DNA from: Bemisia tabaci
Taxonomy: Eukaryota > Arthropoda > Insecta > Hemiptera > Aleyrodidae
Direction of reading: 5' to 3'
DNA: 64,000 bases
Assembly (NCBI RefSeq): GCF_918797505.1
Contig: NC_092800.1
Span: 24,071,577-24,135,576 of the forward strand
This document shows positions 21,846 through 33,300 of the stretch, piece by piece (the first letter of the stretch is position 1; the number at the start of each line of letters is the position of its first letter). The notes under the pieces were generated by a model. It made no database searches and was not told where the DNA came from. It worked only from the letters and a program-made list of their open reading frames with translations. Made by a program: the position numbers and the translations under genes.

Positions 21846-23638
21846 GAAAAATGGTTTTCCAAAACAATTAATCAGCAAAGTTTCATCGATATTTTGCAAG
21901 ATTCCAAAATTATCAGTATTTCCTAGAATAATGAACATTACTTGCCCTCATAATTGAGGGCAAATATGAGATTGTTTTGCTAGCTGCAATGCTTGATTTC
22001 GCCCAACAACAAATGACGTGTGTCGCGGTGAACGGTATGTGGATCAGGTTAGTCGAACCGGGTCATGTCGGTTGCTTAGCTAGTGTGGGGTCTCAAAATT
22101 TCGTTTCTGTGTCAGCATCAAAGCACAGGCTGTGTGTATGAGGTCGGGGAACTTGGAAACAGCATGTGCGATTGCAATCCGAAGGAGGAAGGAAGTTGTT
22201 AGCCGTGCAGAAAGATACTAACTGCACGCCATGTGCCGTCAATCTTAAACTGGAGTCGTTTCCGTTGACGCTGGATCCCGTTAATTATTGTATCTTCGTA
22301 GGAGTCATTTTATTTGCGGATTAGCACATCCAGCTCCGCTGCGAGTTGAGCATGCTCGAAAAGATTCTACCGCCAGCCAGCACTCCGTACAGTCGAATAG
22401 TGGTCTTTGTCCACCATGCTCGGTCACCTATAAGTGAAGTTAGAACATTTTGTACTTTTCTGTCGAGAATAGGGCACATGAAGCAAAAATGAGTCGCGAT
22501 CTGTGCCTTGAAATTGTCTTACTCCACGGGAAAACTTCGAAAGATCTTTTGAGCGAAGGAATGTAAAAACACCAGCATGCTTTTTTTCTCTCCTTTGTTC
22601 TGCTTAAAACAATTAGAATAAAAAACTACAGCAAAAAACACACACATTTCCTATGAAAAAATAAAAAAATCCTACGAAATCACGGATTTTTTCACGCCTC
22701 ATACGCACAAACCATGGCTTGTGTGCTCAAGCATTTTCTACACCTCTTTACTGGGGTTTCAATTTTTCATGAGAAATAAAATCTTGATTTCATGAGAAGT
22801 ATTTCTTGAAATTTCTGAAAAATATGCTGAATACTAAATGAAATGCAAATAGTTTTTGGTGTGTTCTAGTGTGTGTTGCGCGCACAGCTCCTGAAAATAG
22901 GTTTTATATTTTTCACAACTTTGTATTTTATAAAATATCGCACGAAAATTTCCAGTCTTCCATTTCATTAATAAAATTAAATAACTGATTTAAAGAGCCA
23001 TAACCTTGCAAAAATCAGTTTTTGAATCAGTTATTTTATTCTATTCATAATAATTCGCTTTGCTTATTGCACACATGTTTGAATTCAATTTCATTCATTT
23101 CACTCGTGCAACCCTGGCCACGGACGGACACATTTTTTTGTTACTTTTTTAAAACAGTCATTGATTCTTTTACAGTTGCCGAAAAAATTGAGCTGGCAAC
23201 TCGTCGATCGTGGATATGACTCGCCCAGTCTTCATTATCATAACTGTTCCGGAGAAGCGAGTTTCCTTCCCGCAGCCAGCGCTGCGTTCGGTCCGTCCGC
23301 GCGGGCGGCGCGAACGCTGCTGTTTTCGGTGTCAGCGTTGAGCATTGTTTCTTGTTTTGCTTTGTTTTGTTTCGATTCGTTTTGTTTTCAATTTTGTTAC
23401 GTTCCGTTTTGTGTCAGTGTCGCGTCGCCGCCGCGGTCGTTGCTTTTATTTTGACGGCCCCCGAATTTGTCGGTTCCCACGACTGCCGGAACGTTTTAGC
23501 CTCCGTCAGAATTTGTCTATTTTGACGGGTCAACTTTTTCGGCGTTCAACGACTCCGCCGCGGCGAAAGTTGCGGGTTGCGAAGCGTCACGACGCTCTCG
23601 ACCGCAAAATTCCGTAGGACAAACTGCCGTGATAAGAG
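21846..23638. other. Unassigned stretch; 23250-23638 GC-rich
   Basis: No gene. 23250-23600 is GC/CpG-rich, with repeated TTTTGTTTCG phrases. It could be a promoter or untranslated exon, but no splice structure supports this. Confidence 0.35.
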
Positions 23639-24133
23639 CAGGGTTGTCACAGTCAGGGAAAACCGGGAAAGGTCAGGGAATTTTAACAAGTCAGGGAAAA
23701 TCTGGAAATGACAGGGAAAATGATGATAATGTCACGGGGAAATCGTTTAATCGCACCTTCATGTGCTGTCTTGTTTGACGTTTCGAACAAAAAAACTTTG
23801 CCTGAAATGTCTTTTTATCAATCTGAACTGGAAAAAAAACACATTTGATCTAGAGTCCAGACTCTTTAAAACATCGACAAGAAAAAGTACTCTTGATTCA
23901 GTCGGATTTTTGCTTATATCAAGAACCAAGCCTCTTAATTTGAGCGGATTTCCTTTTAATTTTAGCGAAAATCTGATTGAATCAGGAGTATTTTTTCTTG
24001 TCAATGTTTTCAAGAGTCTGGACTCTAGATCCAATGTGTTTTTTTTTTTTCAGTGTGGCATTTGTTCCGTTGTCAGGGAAATTCTTAAAAATGTGTCAGG
24101 GAATTTATTTTCCGACATTCTGTGATAACCCTG
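23639..24133. repeat. TCAGGG-family repeat, copy 4, interrupted
   Basis: CAGGGTTGTCACAGTCAGGG at the left and GATAACCCTG at the right, with a CACTGG foldback (23825-24055) inside. The phrase CAAACTGCCG plus AATAAGAG or GATAAGAG occurs just before and just after it. Confidence 0.85.
23825..24055. repeat. CACTGG foldback, copy 4, nested in a TCAGGG repeat
   Basis: AACTGGAAAAAAAACACA to TTTTTTTTCAGTG with full inner arms; interrupts the TCAGGG repeat after CAATCTG. Confidence 0.88.
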
Positions 24134-24143
24134 GTTGGTCAAA

Positions 24144-24372
24144 CTGCCGGAATAAGAGAAACGCCGTATGTTCCTTTAGACGTTGCCAAATCGTCCTTAA
24201 CAAAGCACGAATTTGTGGGGAAATTTTTCTATGTATTTCTCTCGATTTTTCTGAGAATTTTTTTCGTAATTTGATCCCAATTGTTGGAAAATTGCGAGGG
24301 AAAACATCCATAACTTTCTCCTGAATTAATATTCTCTGATAAGAAATTTGGCAACATTCGAATGTTCATACG
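24144..24372. repeat. CTGCCGTG-family repeat, copy 3
   Basis: CTGCCGGAATAAGAGAAACG and GCCGTATGTTC at the left; AAATTTGGCAACATTCGAAT and GTTCATACG at the right, inverted. Confidence 0.75.
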
Positions 24373-24795
24373 AAATTCTTGCAAAAGAAAGTTTGGCACC
24401 ATTGAAATGCAGCTACATTTTTTCGTTTTTCCGTCCCACGTGGGTTGCCGTTTGTTAAAAATCTATTACTGTAACACCTCCTCTATCCATCGCAACCACA
24501 CCCGCCTCCGCTAATAAGATCGCTGCATCGTCTCTGCGTCTCTTTTCTCTATAGTTTTGTCCAACAGTTAGAATAATCAGCCTGCTGAGAGGGATCGTAT
24601 TGGTTGGTACAGTAGCTCCCTCCCCCCTTTGTAATTACGTTAATTGCCGAGTGGCATCCCCTGCAAGTTAATTCCGGTCTGGGTAGAAAAAGCCGCCACC
24701 CATTTTCACGCGAACCGTGGACCGAGTCGAGGTGTATTCGCGACAGGGCTCATCCCACTCGGCGACGCTGTTTAGTGCCCGTCGTCCCTCCAACG

Positions 24796-25028
24796 CACAG
24801 TGGATCGAGTCAATTGGAGAGGTCGGACAAAATTTGGAAACTTAAAAAGCTTATAACTCCATTCATGCAAAACATTAAGGTTCTAAAAGTGGTTTGATTG
24901 GTTCTCTCGTGAAATTTTCTATTAGAAGCACCCCTTAAAATTTGAAATATGAAGAAATAAACATCAAAATTTGCAGTTTTAGTAAAAAATTTCATGTTCG
25001 ACCTCTCTAATTGACTTGATCCACTGTG
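24796..25028. mobile_element. Transib-like MITE, copy 3
   Basis: CACAGTGGATCGAGTCAATT to (minus strand) CACAGTGGATCAAGTCAATT. The flanks CAACG (24791-24795) and CGACG (25029-25033) differ by one CpG-type transition and fit the C-G-N-C-G pattern. Confidence 0.88.
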
Positions 25029-25149
25029 CGACGTATAGACGTATCTCTTCTCTATCATCGGCCCCGAAAACATCGAGTTTTACCGAGAATAGGCTCACGC
25101 GGAAATCGAGATACGCCCTTGTGTCAGAAGAGCGGGAGTATTAACCAAT

Positions 25150-25303
25150 GAATGATCGATTATCGAGATTTCTCCATTTGAAGCCCATGGTAGAGGATCG
25201 ATTATCAAGGTGTTCGTTGCGAATACCCTGTTTATCGATCTTTTTCCACAGGTCTAAATAGCAGATCAATCGATACATCGCGCCACTGGTATTGTCGGCC
25301 CGG
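25150..25303. repeat. ATCGATTATC foldback, copy 1
   Basis: GAATGATCGATTATCGAGAT pairs with ATCAATCGATACATCGCG; the middle GTGTTCGTTGCGAATACCC is shared with copies at 27385 and 38786. It sits between two Transib-like elements. Confidence 0.75.
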
Positions 25304-25305
25304 CT

Positions 25306-25538
25306 CACAGTGAACCGAGTCAATCAGAAAGGTCGGACATGAAATTTTTTACTAAATTTGCGAAGTTTAATATCTGATTTGTCTCATTTTAAATTTTAAG
25401 GGGTGGTTTCAGAAGAAAATCTCACGAGAAAATCAATGGAACCATTGTTAGAACCTCAAAGTTTTGTATAAACGGAGTTTTAAGCGTTTAAAGTTTCAAA
25501 ATTTTGTTCGACCTCTCTTATCGACTCGATCCACTGTG
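25306..25538. mobile_element. Transib-like MITE, copy 4 (opposite orientation)
   Basis: CACAGTGAACCGAGTCAATC to (minus) CACAGTGGATCGAGTCG. Perfect 5-bp direct repeat CGGCT (25301-25305 and 25539-25543). The internal order is reversed relative to copy 3. Confidence 0.9.
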
Positions 25539-26514
25539 CGGCTCGGCGGGTCCTTGGCAAGGGCGGTGGACTTTTAACGGGCATAAAATGATCCGTCGAC
25601 GTCGTCCAGGCCCCGGCCCGTTGTTGTCGTGCAACCGGAGTCGGGGTGAAAAGGGGGGGGGGACGGAGCTTTTTATCACCGGGTGGAAGTCGCGACCCGC
25701 AGGAATGTTGGCGCCACCGCCGCCCTCCCCCGCCGCGGACTAATAACTTAGCACGAACCACCCGATTCCGGTGCCGGTCCGCCCCCCGCGCCCCCCCGGC
25801 CGGGGCTCTGATTGCCGCCCTCGCGACTGGCTGCGGTCCCGCCGTCGTCTGCGGACGTCGATTTTGACGTCCTCGCCGTCGGTGCAAGGCGGGTTGCGGC
25901 GGACCCCGCGCAAGGGTTGCCGAACCGTCCGCCTGGCGATATCGAAGGTGGGCATTCGCAGGATTGCCAGCGGCTGGAGAACCGGGAAATTGAGGGAGAG
26001 GGAAGGAACTTGCGACCACCGCGGAAAATCTTGGAATTTCCAACATATCTACCAATCACTAAAGCATATGACTGATCCCGATTTTTGGATTCCTTTTCCT
26101 CCCTTCTGTCTTATTTTTGGCTTTCGTCGAACGACCCAAGCCTACTCCACACTTCCCACGGGGCTGTTCACAAAATGCGCAGCGATCGAAGGGAAACCGC
26201 CTGTCAGTTTGGGTCACTAATGTCATGAACGTATAATATTTTTAAATTGTTAGAATTGGTAGCCTTCACCAGCATTGGGTCGGGTTACTACCGTTATCGT
26301 TGACACATTCTTGTTCTTGTAGTAGCGACCAACCATTATTTTTATGTTCCTCTTTCTTTTTGTTTCAGGTAAGTACCGCAATGCGCCTGTCATTTCCATC
26401 GGTGGTAAGATGCATGATTTTTTCCTCGGAATTTTGAGAGATTTCATCGAAGCGAGAACATCTCTCACGATCAGTGCCTTTGCAATTGATTTTTTTCCAA
26501 TTGGGTCAATGTCA
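25539..26514. other. GC-rich stretch, no supported gene
   Basis: 25545-26010 is strongly GC- and CpG-rich and open in several frames on both strands. The longest frame (191 codons, minus) is arginine/proline/glycine-rich and reads into the transposon end at 25538, so it is not a gene. A promoter is possible but unproven. Confidence 0.45.
26341..26377 (+). promoter_or_regulatory. Candidate recursive splice site (ratchet point)
   Basis: A pyrimidine-rich tract leads to TTTGTTTCAG ending at 26368, followed immediately by GTAAGT from 26369: an acceptor abutting a perfect donor, the layout of zero-length-exon ratchet sites in long fly introns. It is in the sense of the adducin gene, 18.3 kb upstream of its first coding exon, where a long first intron would be expected. 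Function is inferred. Confidence 0.35.
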
Positions 26515-26522
26515 ATAGGAGC

Positions 26523-27210
26523 CAGGCCCGCCACAAGGGGGGGGGGATACTGGGTCCCTGGTACCGGGGCCCGGGCCCCGGAGGGGGCCCGTGCTGCCCG
26601 TGAAAAACCACTACGAATTCACATGCAACCCTTGTTTCGTAAGAACAAGTGAAAAATTTCGCAAAAGGTGAATACATTTTCAAAACCACGCTGGGGCACT
26701 GTAGAATTCTTGTTAAAATTTTCAAAGAAATCTATTTCTTGCAAAATTTCTATCTATTTTCAAGATTTTCAGTACAGAAGGATATTTTTAGTAACTGCGT
26801 TTCATTTTCTTCCGTCGTCAGATGCTAAGAGTCTCCAGTCTGGGCATCCTCGACTTCAATGGCTTATGGCTTAACTTCCTTGCCATAGACAAATAAAGGG
26901 GGAGTCCAGGGGGCCTGGTCCCCTTAGAATTAAAAATAGTATCATATGCCTCCCAAAAAAATAAAAATTTTCCAGATGTTTCGAATGCAACAATTCGCAA
27001 GTATTTTGACCTGTAAGTAGAAAAAAAAACGTAATTATTCCGCAGAAATTGATGGAAAAATTCGTCATGGAAGCTTCAAAATGCGTCCGAATAGATTTAT
27101 AAATTCAAAATTTCTCGGAGGATGCCCCTCCGACACCCCCCCCCCCCCCGGGCTTGGGGCCCGGGCCTTAAAACTGGTACCAGGGCCCGAGATGGGATGT
27201 GGCGGGCCTG
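26523..27210. mobile_element. hAT-like non-autonomous element, 688 bp
   Basis: Perfect 13-bp inverted ends CAGGCCCGCCACA and TGTGGCGGGCCTG, with perfect 8-bp direct repeats ATAGGAGC on each side (26515-26522 and 27211-27218). Inside each end lies a G- or C-run and further complementary sequence (CTGGTACCGGGGCC against ACTGGTACCAGGGCCC). The size of the duplication and the CAGG... terminus fit hAT. No transposase frame. Confidence 0.92.
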
Positions 27211-28745
27211 ATAGGAGCACAGCACAACCGTGTTAACAGTCGCTATAGCGGCCTGATTTGTTTCCTATCGGTGAAAAACAAGCCGCGAAAAAGTGGAAAA
27301 ATCAGAGGATCCCCGCTGAAAGTGCATGAATTATCAATGGAGATGTTGATCGGGGTGTCTTGTCGTCGCGAGTGTGAGGGAGGCGTGAGACGGTGCCATA
27401 AGGCGTGCTTTTCGATCTATCGATTTATCTGCCATTTAACGTATGGATGAGGATCGATTAACAGGGTGTTCGCTGCGAACTCCTGAATAATCGATTGTTT
27501 ACCATAGCTTCAAATGGCGGAAATATCGATAATCGATCTTTCACGCCTCGCCACTATGAGGGTCTTCTGTGTGCACATTCGTGCGGCTTCTGTGTCCCCT
27601 CGACAGCCGCGGGGAGGGTCCTCTTCGTTTATCGTTCGAGTCGTAATCCCTTCTGCGGTTGATTGGATCGATAATCGGTGTCATTGTCAAAGTCGGGCTC
27701 TTTGTTCTGAAGACTTACTTCTAGAGGCGAATATAGATTCTCTACCGGTAAAAGGTGACAAGCTCTTAAAGTCATCAACATATTGGAAATCAGGGAATCT
27801 TTCCTTACTCCGGATAGTCAGGAAATCAGGGAAGCTTTCCTCAGTCCAGAAAATCAGGAAATCTTTCCTTAGTCCGAAAAGTCAGGAAATTTCTTCGAGG
27901 GATCTCGTAATTCCTTTATTTGGCTGAAAATTATCGTGATTTATTACCGCACTTACACGCTTTTTCCCTCCACATGTCAATTTTTTATTTTTATTTTTGT
28001 CAATTCATTCAATACTTTAATTTCTTTACCTAAAACTCGTAAGTTGGTTACAAAACATGGAAAAAACGGACATATAAATCATCAGGACTAAAAAAACTGA
28101 TGTGCTGTTTTTTGTATAATTTCATCCGTTCAACATGACTAATTAGTCGTATAAAATATGCCTTTTAACGCTCTAACTAGCTCCCTTTCACATATTATTT
28201 CTGGGGAAAAGTCCCCGATTTTCTTGCAAAAACACCCCTAAAAGTCCCCGAAAATCCCCAGTTTTGGTTTTTTTATAACTGGTAGACACCCTTGAATCTA
28301 AGGGTCAGGGAAATCTTAGAAAGTCTGAGTAAAAGCGCTAGACACCCTTTAAAGGTCAGGGGTTATAGTAGCTAAACCGAAAAACGTTGCTTTTACAGGA
28401 GTAGACCGGTAGGCCTAATGTAAATACGAACCTGTTGTATGTACAGTAAACACTGTTAATTTAATCGAATGCGCCTGTCTCGTGTTCGTAGCCACCGATT
28501 AGTGTTGATATTTTCCGGAGCAAGTTAGAGCTCGTGCGTACGAGCCTAAGTAAATGTTTTTATCTCTGTTGACTCCTCACTCCTCGTTATCTGTGTGGAC
28601 TGTCAAAGCAATCGAGGAAAGCAAATATTTGAAATATTTTTTTCCTATTATGTACCTACTCTTTTAAGTTTTATTTTCACTTCAAACTCGCACGGATTGT
28701 GAATATCAATAGCCTTTCCATCACCTGAGGTTGAAGGGACTCCAG
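27211..28745. other. Unassigned stretch with one foldback
   Basis: Apart from the foldback at 27385-27563, I see no gene. 27770-27890 repeats AAATCAGGGAATCTTTCC-like phrases, and 28270-28350 has GGTAGACACCC and CTAGACACCC ends of decayed CAGGGTGTCTA elements. Confidence 0.4.
27385..27563. repeat. ATCGATTATC foldback, copy 2
   Basis: GTGAGACGGTGCC and TTTTCGATCTATCGATTTAT pair with ATATCGATAATCGATC and CACGCCTCGCCAC; GTGTTCGCTGCGAACTCC is the shared centre. Confidence 0.7.
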
Positions 28746-29310
28746 TGGATCGTATTCGGTACATCAAACAGGTGAGATTGTATCGTTATCGATTGGTTTA
28801 ATATGTATAAATATCCTCAAAAGTAAATCGAGTAATCTGTGGGAACGAGGTTTTTGTGACAGATTTTTGATACCTATGAGTACCACATGACAAAAAATAG
28901 TGAAATTGTTAGGAATTTGCCTTTTTACAGCTTTTTCAGCTTAACTCCTAAAATGTTTTGTTTGAGGTTATGTTCCACTGTTGGGAACCAAACGATACAT
29001 CGAACCACTAGCGAGTAGATTGTATTCGATACTGGTTCCTTGTATCGTTCGGTTCAAACCAGTAAAACATAACCTCAAACAAAAATTTTAGGATATAAGT
29101 TTGAAAAGCTCTAAATGACAAATTTCTTAACAATCTCACTTTTCATTAGACCTAATGGTACCTGTACCATTTAATTCTCATAAGAATAAAAAACCTATCA
29201 CAAGAAACCCGTACCTCAGATTACTCAATTAACTTTCGAGGCTATGTTTACATGTTAAACAAAACGATATCGATACGATCTCACCTGTTCGATGTATCGA
29301 ATACGATCCA
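28746..29310. repeat. 565-bp complete foldback (GGATCGTATTC family)
   Basis: The left half (TGGATCGTATTCGGTACATC ... ACCAAACGATACATCGAACC) is complementary to the right half (TGTATCGTTCGGTTCAAACC ... GATGTATCGAATACGATCCA) over about 270 nt on each side of a centre near 29025. A transcript through it would form a very long hairpin. The element at 2594 is half of it. Confidence 0.88.
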
Positions 29311-29691
29311 TTGTTTCAAAGGGTCGATCGTCGAAGCAATCGGATGAACTCCAATGCCACATCATGAAGATCCAGATCGCCGATGAAAGGGATCGAGGCG
29401 GAGTTCGAGCCGACTTTATGAAACTTTAGGGTACCGAACGACACACAAATTGAAAGCAATTGAAGGGGCGTCCGTCGGGGGGGGGGGGGGGGTGAGAAAA
29501 TAGGGCAAAATACTTCGAAAGATCCGCGGAGGGAGAGACGGGTCCCGATGACGCCGGCGATAAATTTTATGTTTCGACGTCTGGACGACGATTTATCTTA
29601 CTCGAAGCTCTCTCCTTTTTTTTCACGGATTATCGTTCCTCTTCGCTCATTCGATCGGGAACGTGCGCGAAATTATTCAAAACCGCTGCAC
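29311..29691. other. Unassigned stretch with poly-G tract
   Basis: No gene; a G run at about 29479-29492. Confidence 0.4.
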
Positions 29692-29696
29692 CACCG

Positions 29697-29911
29697 CACA
29701 GTGGATCGGGCTAATGGAAGAGGTCGAATATGAATTTTTTGGCTGAAAATTCAAATTTTGATGTTGAAATAGTCACAAATTCAATCTCAAATGGTGTTTC
29801 TGTAAGGAAACTTCACGAAAAATCCAATAGAACCACTCTTGAATTTTTTTGTATAAATTTTCGTAAATGTAAGCTTTTGTCCGACTTTCCCTATTGACTC
29901 GGTCCACTGTG
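29697..29911. mobile_element. Transib-like MITE, copy 5
   Basis: CACAGTGGATCGGGCTAATG to (minus) CACAGTGGACCGAGTCAATA. The flanks CACCG (29692-29696) and CGCTG (29912-29916) each differ from CGCCG by one CpG-type transition. Confidence 0.82.
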
Positions 29912-29916
29912 CGCTG

Positions 29917-30670
29917 CGCCCCCCCCCCCCCCCCCTCCTCCCCAAGATAAGTGGGGGATGCTGGCGGATTAGAACCGTGCAAAATGGATATGGGCACGCA
30001 TATGAATGAACCGTGGAAAGTTTCCGCGGGGTAAGTAGCCAGCGGGCTCCAAACCCTAGATCAGTCATCGTGGCATACCGTGTCAGGAATGGATCATAAG
30101 ACAGAGTTAATATTTGACGTTTAAAAAGGGTATTTCCTCGTCAAAATTTCAGACAGAGCACGTTGAACTTATCGAAACATTCTAAAATTAACTCAAAGGT
30201 ACATAACATAAATTTTCCTCTACCTTTTTGTAAATTTATTTAATTTTTTTGTACACACGTTTCGACTCTTGAGCCTGGACCACCATTGAACTCTGTTTAC
30301 ACGATCGAGATCGGACATCAATGCGACTGTCCTTTGTTTCTGGAAGGAAGGAACGTAACTCTCATTCCAAGGTTGCAAAATTTACTCAAACAATTCACTT
30401 ATTTTCAAGAAAAAATCTGCAATTTTTGTCCAAAAATTGTCCTGATTTTTCTACGAGATCAGAAGAAAAATCCGTGTTTTCATTTACCAATGCCCAATAT
30501 TCTCCTAGTAAAATTGCGATTTGCAAGGAGAAATTTGGTGGGCCACATCCATCGATAAGCCCAAACTGCGCCACTGGCCAATCAGAAGCGCCAAGCCGGA
30601 CTTGAGTGCGTTCTAGACTCTTCTTAAATATATTCAAGTGCGGTGGAAGGAAAGGAACGACCCTGTTCGC

Positions 30671-30718
<48 letters not shown>

Positions 30719-31237
30719 TAAGTAAGAGGTATCTCTTTTTGATAAGTCATTCATTGGTCACATCAACGATCCATTTTGATTGTGGAAGCATTGCTTTCCT
30801 CACGTAAAATTGCTCTTAAGACGCACCATGGTCATGAGATCTTTAGATCTCATGACCTCACGAAAGCTCCACTGAGCAGGAATGAAGACGAAAGTGAAAG
30901 TGAAGTATTCCCACAGTTAGATTCATCCGAAAACCGCGGTCCGATACCTAGCTGCTACTCTCGCCTTCTCGAATGAGCGGGGTGCGGGGCGAATCGATCC
31001 TGCGGTTTTCCCGGTACAGGGAGTCGCGGTGAAAAGGCCTCCTCCCCCCCCCCCCCGGTTACACCCCCTTCCTTCTGTTCACCGCGGGGTCAGCAGTGCC
31101 CCAGTTTCCCGCCGGCTCGGAGGACCATAGTCATCGCCCGCGCGGTAGACTCGACAGGCACCCGATTGGCCGCTACCGCGAAGCTGCCCGAGGAGTATTC
31201 AAAAATCGGCGTCACGACGCAGTTACGATTATTGTAA
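29917..31237. other. Unassigned stretch with homopolymer runs
   Basis: No supported gene. It holds a C run (about 29919-29935), a 44-nt T run (30673-30716), a 28-bp palindrome (30830-30857) and a C run near 31047. Confidence 0.4.
30673..30716. repeat. Poly-T tract (44 nt)
   Basis: Forty-four uninterrupted T. It may be the poly(A) tail of a minus-strand retro-insertion, but I find no target duplication, and length in assemblies is unreliable. Confidence 0.85.
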
Positions 31238-31466
31238 CACTGGAAAAAAAACCAAATTGGATCCAGCGTTCAGACTCTTGAAAACATTGACAAGAAAAAA
31301 TACGCTTGATTTAATCAGATTTTTGCTTCAATCAAAGGGAAATCGGCTCAAATTAAGAGGCTTGGTTCTTGATTTAAGCAAAAATCCGATTGAATCAAGA
31401 GTACTTTTTCTTCTCGATGTTTTTAAGAGTCTGGACTCTAGATACAATGTGTTTTTTTTTCCAGTG
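31238..31466. repeat. CACTGG foldback, copy 5
   Basis: CACTGGAAAAAAAACCA to TTTTTTTTTCCAGTG with typical inner arms. A TGGATCCAGCGTTCAGACTC variant on the left shows independent decay of one arm. Confidence 0.88.
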
Positions 31467-32470
31467 AAGTTGGCAACATTGTTTTTTCTTAATTTAAATG
31501 GATATTGAACAATCGATTATAGTTGAGGCAGCCTGTCTCACCTTGAATCGATTTATTCAATGGATTTAAATGGATAGAAAACAGTGTCGCCAACTTAGCG
31601 GAATCGTCACGACGCCGGTCGAGAAGCGAAGGCGAACAGTGTAACAGGTACGCAGGGCGGCGGGCTCGAATATCTCGAGAGGGATGGCGGAATGGAGACG
31701 GAGGGGGTTGAAAGTTGCGTCACGGAGGTGCCACTTCGATGAGAATTATCACTGTGGCCGGTGAATGGAGATAGCATGTTTCGGAGACAGTTGAACAATT
31801 TTTATCGGTGTTGCAGTTCTTATTTCACTAGCAGTTGAGTCTGAGATATGAAATGTAGGTTTAAAAAAACACTCGGAATTTCGAATTTTCCCGCGATTCG
31901 AATTTTTCAAAATTTCAAAATTGGCCGCCGTTGGCTATTCAGAAATCCGCATTGGGATTAATTTCTTAAACGTCTCTTGCTCAAGTAAACTTCGAAGCTT
32001 TTATGATTGTTTTTACGCTGACAACAGGAGTCACCGGTCGTTGTTCGACAGTTGTAATTTCATACGTGGGAGTTGTTTTATTTTATTTTAATTTAGGGGT
32101 ACACCGAAAAAAGCACGGATTACGGCACGGAAGTACGGAAAAGGTAAGGATTTTCGGTGAAAAGGTACAGAAATTCGAGTTTATCGTGGCAAACTCTCGA
32201 AAGCAGCCTTGGAGGTATGCAATTTGCTAACATAATTCGTTGATCAACATCACGGTTCGATTCCTTGTGTTTTTCGGTCTATTCCTTGGTCATTCCATCA
32301 TTCCACTTTCCCGATTCGATTATAATGAAAAATGCGTGCGAGGTAAGAAGAACGATAGAAAAAAGCAAGGATTTTTGAGAATGGCCAGAAAAATGAATTT
32401 TCAAGAAAGTAAGGAAAAAGTGAGGAAAAGGTATTGAAAGAGCAAGGAATTTGAATGACATGGTACCAGT
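31467..32470. other. Unassigned stretch
   Basis: No gene or clear repeat limits. AGTTGGCAACATTG (31467) and its complement-like GTCGCCAACTTAG (31587) suggest a weak foldback of about 130 bp. Confidence 0.35.
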
Positions 32471-32708
32471 AGGGTTGCCACAGTCAGGGAACACCGGGAA
32501 ATGTCAGGAAAAATGATGAAAGTGTCAGGGAAACATTGTTGTTCACATTTATTTGCCTTTTAGAATGGGTTTGACGTTTTGAACAACACATTTTGACGAC
32601 AAACCATTAAATTATGCCTTTTTCACCATCTTGCATATCTTCAACTGTCAGGGAATTTTATTCAAACATGTCAGGGAAATCAGGGAAAATTAAGTCGTAG
32701 ACACCCTG
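32471..32708. repeat. TCAGGG-family repeat, copy 5
   Basis: AGGGTTGCCACAGTCAGGGA at the left; the right end reads GTAGACACCCTG, the terminus of the CAGGGTGTCTA family, so this copy is chimeric or truncated by another element. Confidence 0.7.
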
Positions 32709-33300
32709 CAAGGGAATTTTTAGTAGACGCCCTTCCGTAATCCTCGGTGCCCTTTGGGTTTTCCAGTAATCCGCGGCACCACCGTCGCGCCCGCCGCACC
32801 GCGAGGAGTGCTCAAAGGGGGGGGGGGGGGGTCGACCGGTAACGTCAGTGTAACACACGGGGGACGGCGAGCTGGAGTCTGGTAGGCGCCGGGCTATCGA
32901 ACCGTTCCGGCGGCGGCGCTCAGCTGGGCCCGGGCGGGGTTGCCGCGCGGGGCGAGGGCGCGGGGGCGCCGACCCCGGGAGAGGGCGCGCGGCGCGGCGA
33001 GGCAGCAGGGATGCGGCGACGCGCCTGCGCACCCCCGGCGACCCGCGCCGTCGATGCCGCACTGCCCGGAAAAGCCCGCGGAAATCTAGGGCAGAAGTCC
33101 CCAGGACCTCGTGCCGGGGGATTTTGGTGTGTCTTGGGATTTTTGCACTGGTGCCGTGTTTGCTTCAGTGGCTATCTCAAATTTATACGTAACTCACTGT
33201 GTTTTGTGTTATGTTGCCTTGTCCATAGAAAAGAAAGTGGTTTATCCCCTAAAATTATGGTAGAACCCCAATTTGATGGACGATATGGGGGTTTCCGATC
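32709..33300. other. GC-rich stretch, no supported gene
   Basis: 32750-33080 is very GC-rich (CGGCGGCGGCG-like) with a G run at 32817-32831. Open frames here are arginine/proline/alanine-rich and read into the foldback at 33301. It is a candidate promoter region only by composition. Confidence 0.4.

Noticed and set aside
23250..23638. Promoter/CpG island call
   Set aside because: Only base composition supports it; no splice donor or transcript evidence links it to adducin.
25480..26055. 191-codon minus-strand open frame in GC-rich DNA
   Set aside because: Arginine/proline/glycine-rich, no motif, several other frames open on both strands, and its end is the terminus of a Transib-like MITE.
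30395..30754. 119-codon minus frame with a lysine run
   Set aside because: The lysines are the 44-nt T tract read backwards.
32252..32264. GGTTCGATTCC, like a tRNA B box
   Set aside because: No A box, no cloverleaf and no acceptor stem around it.
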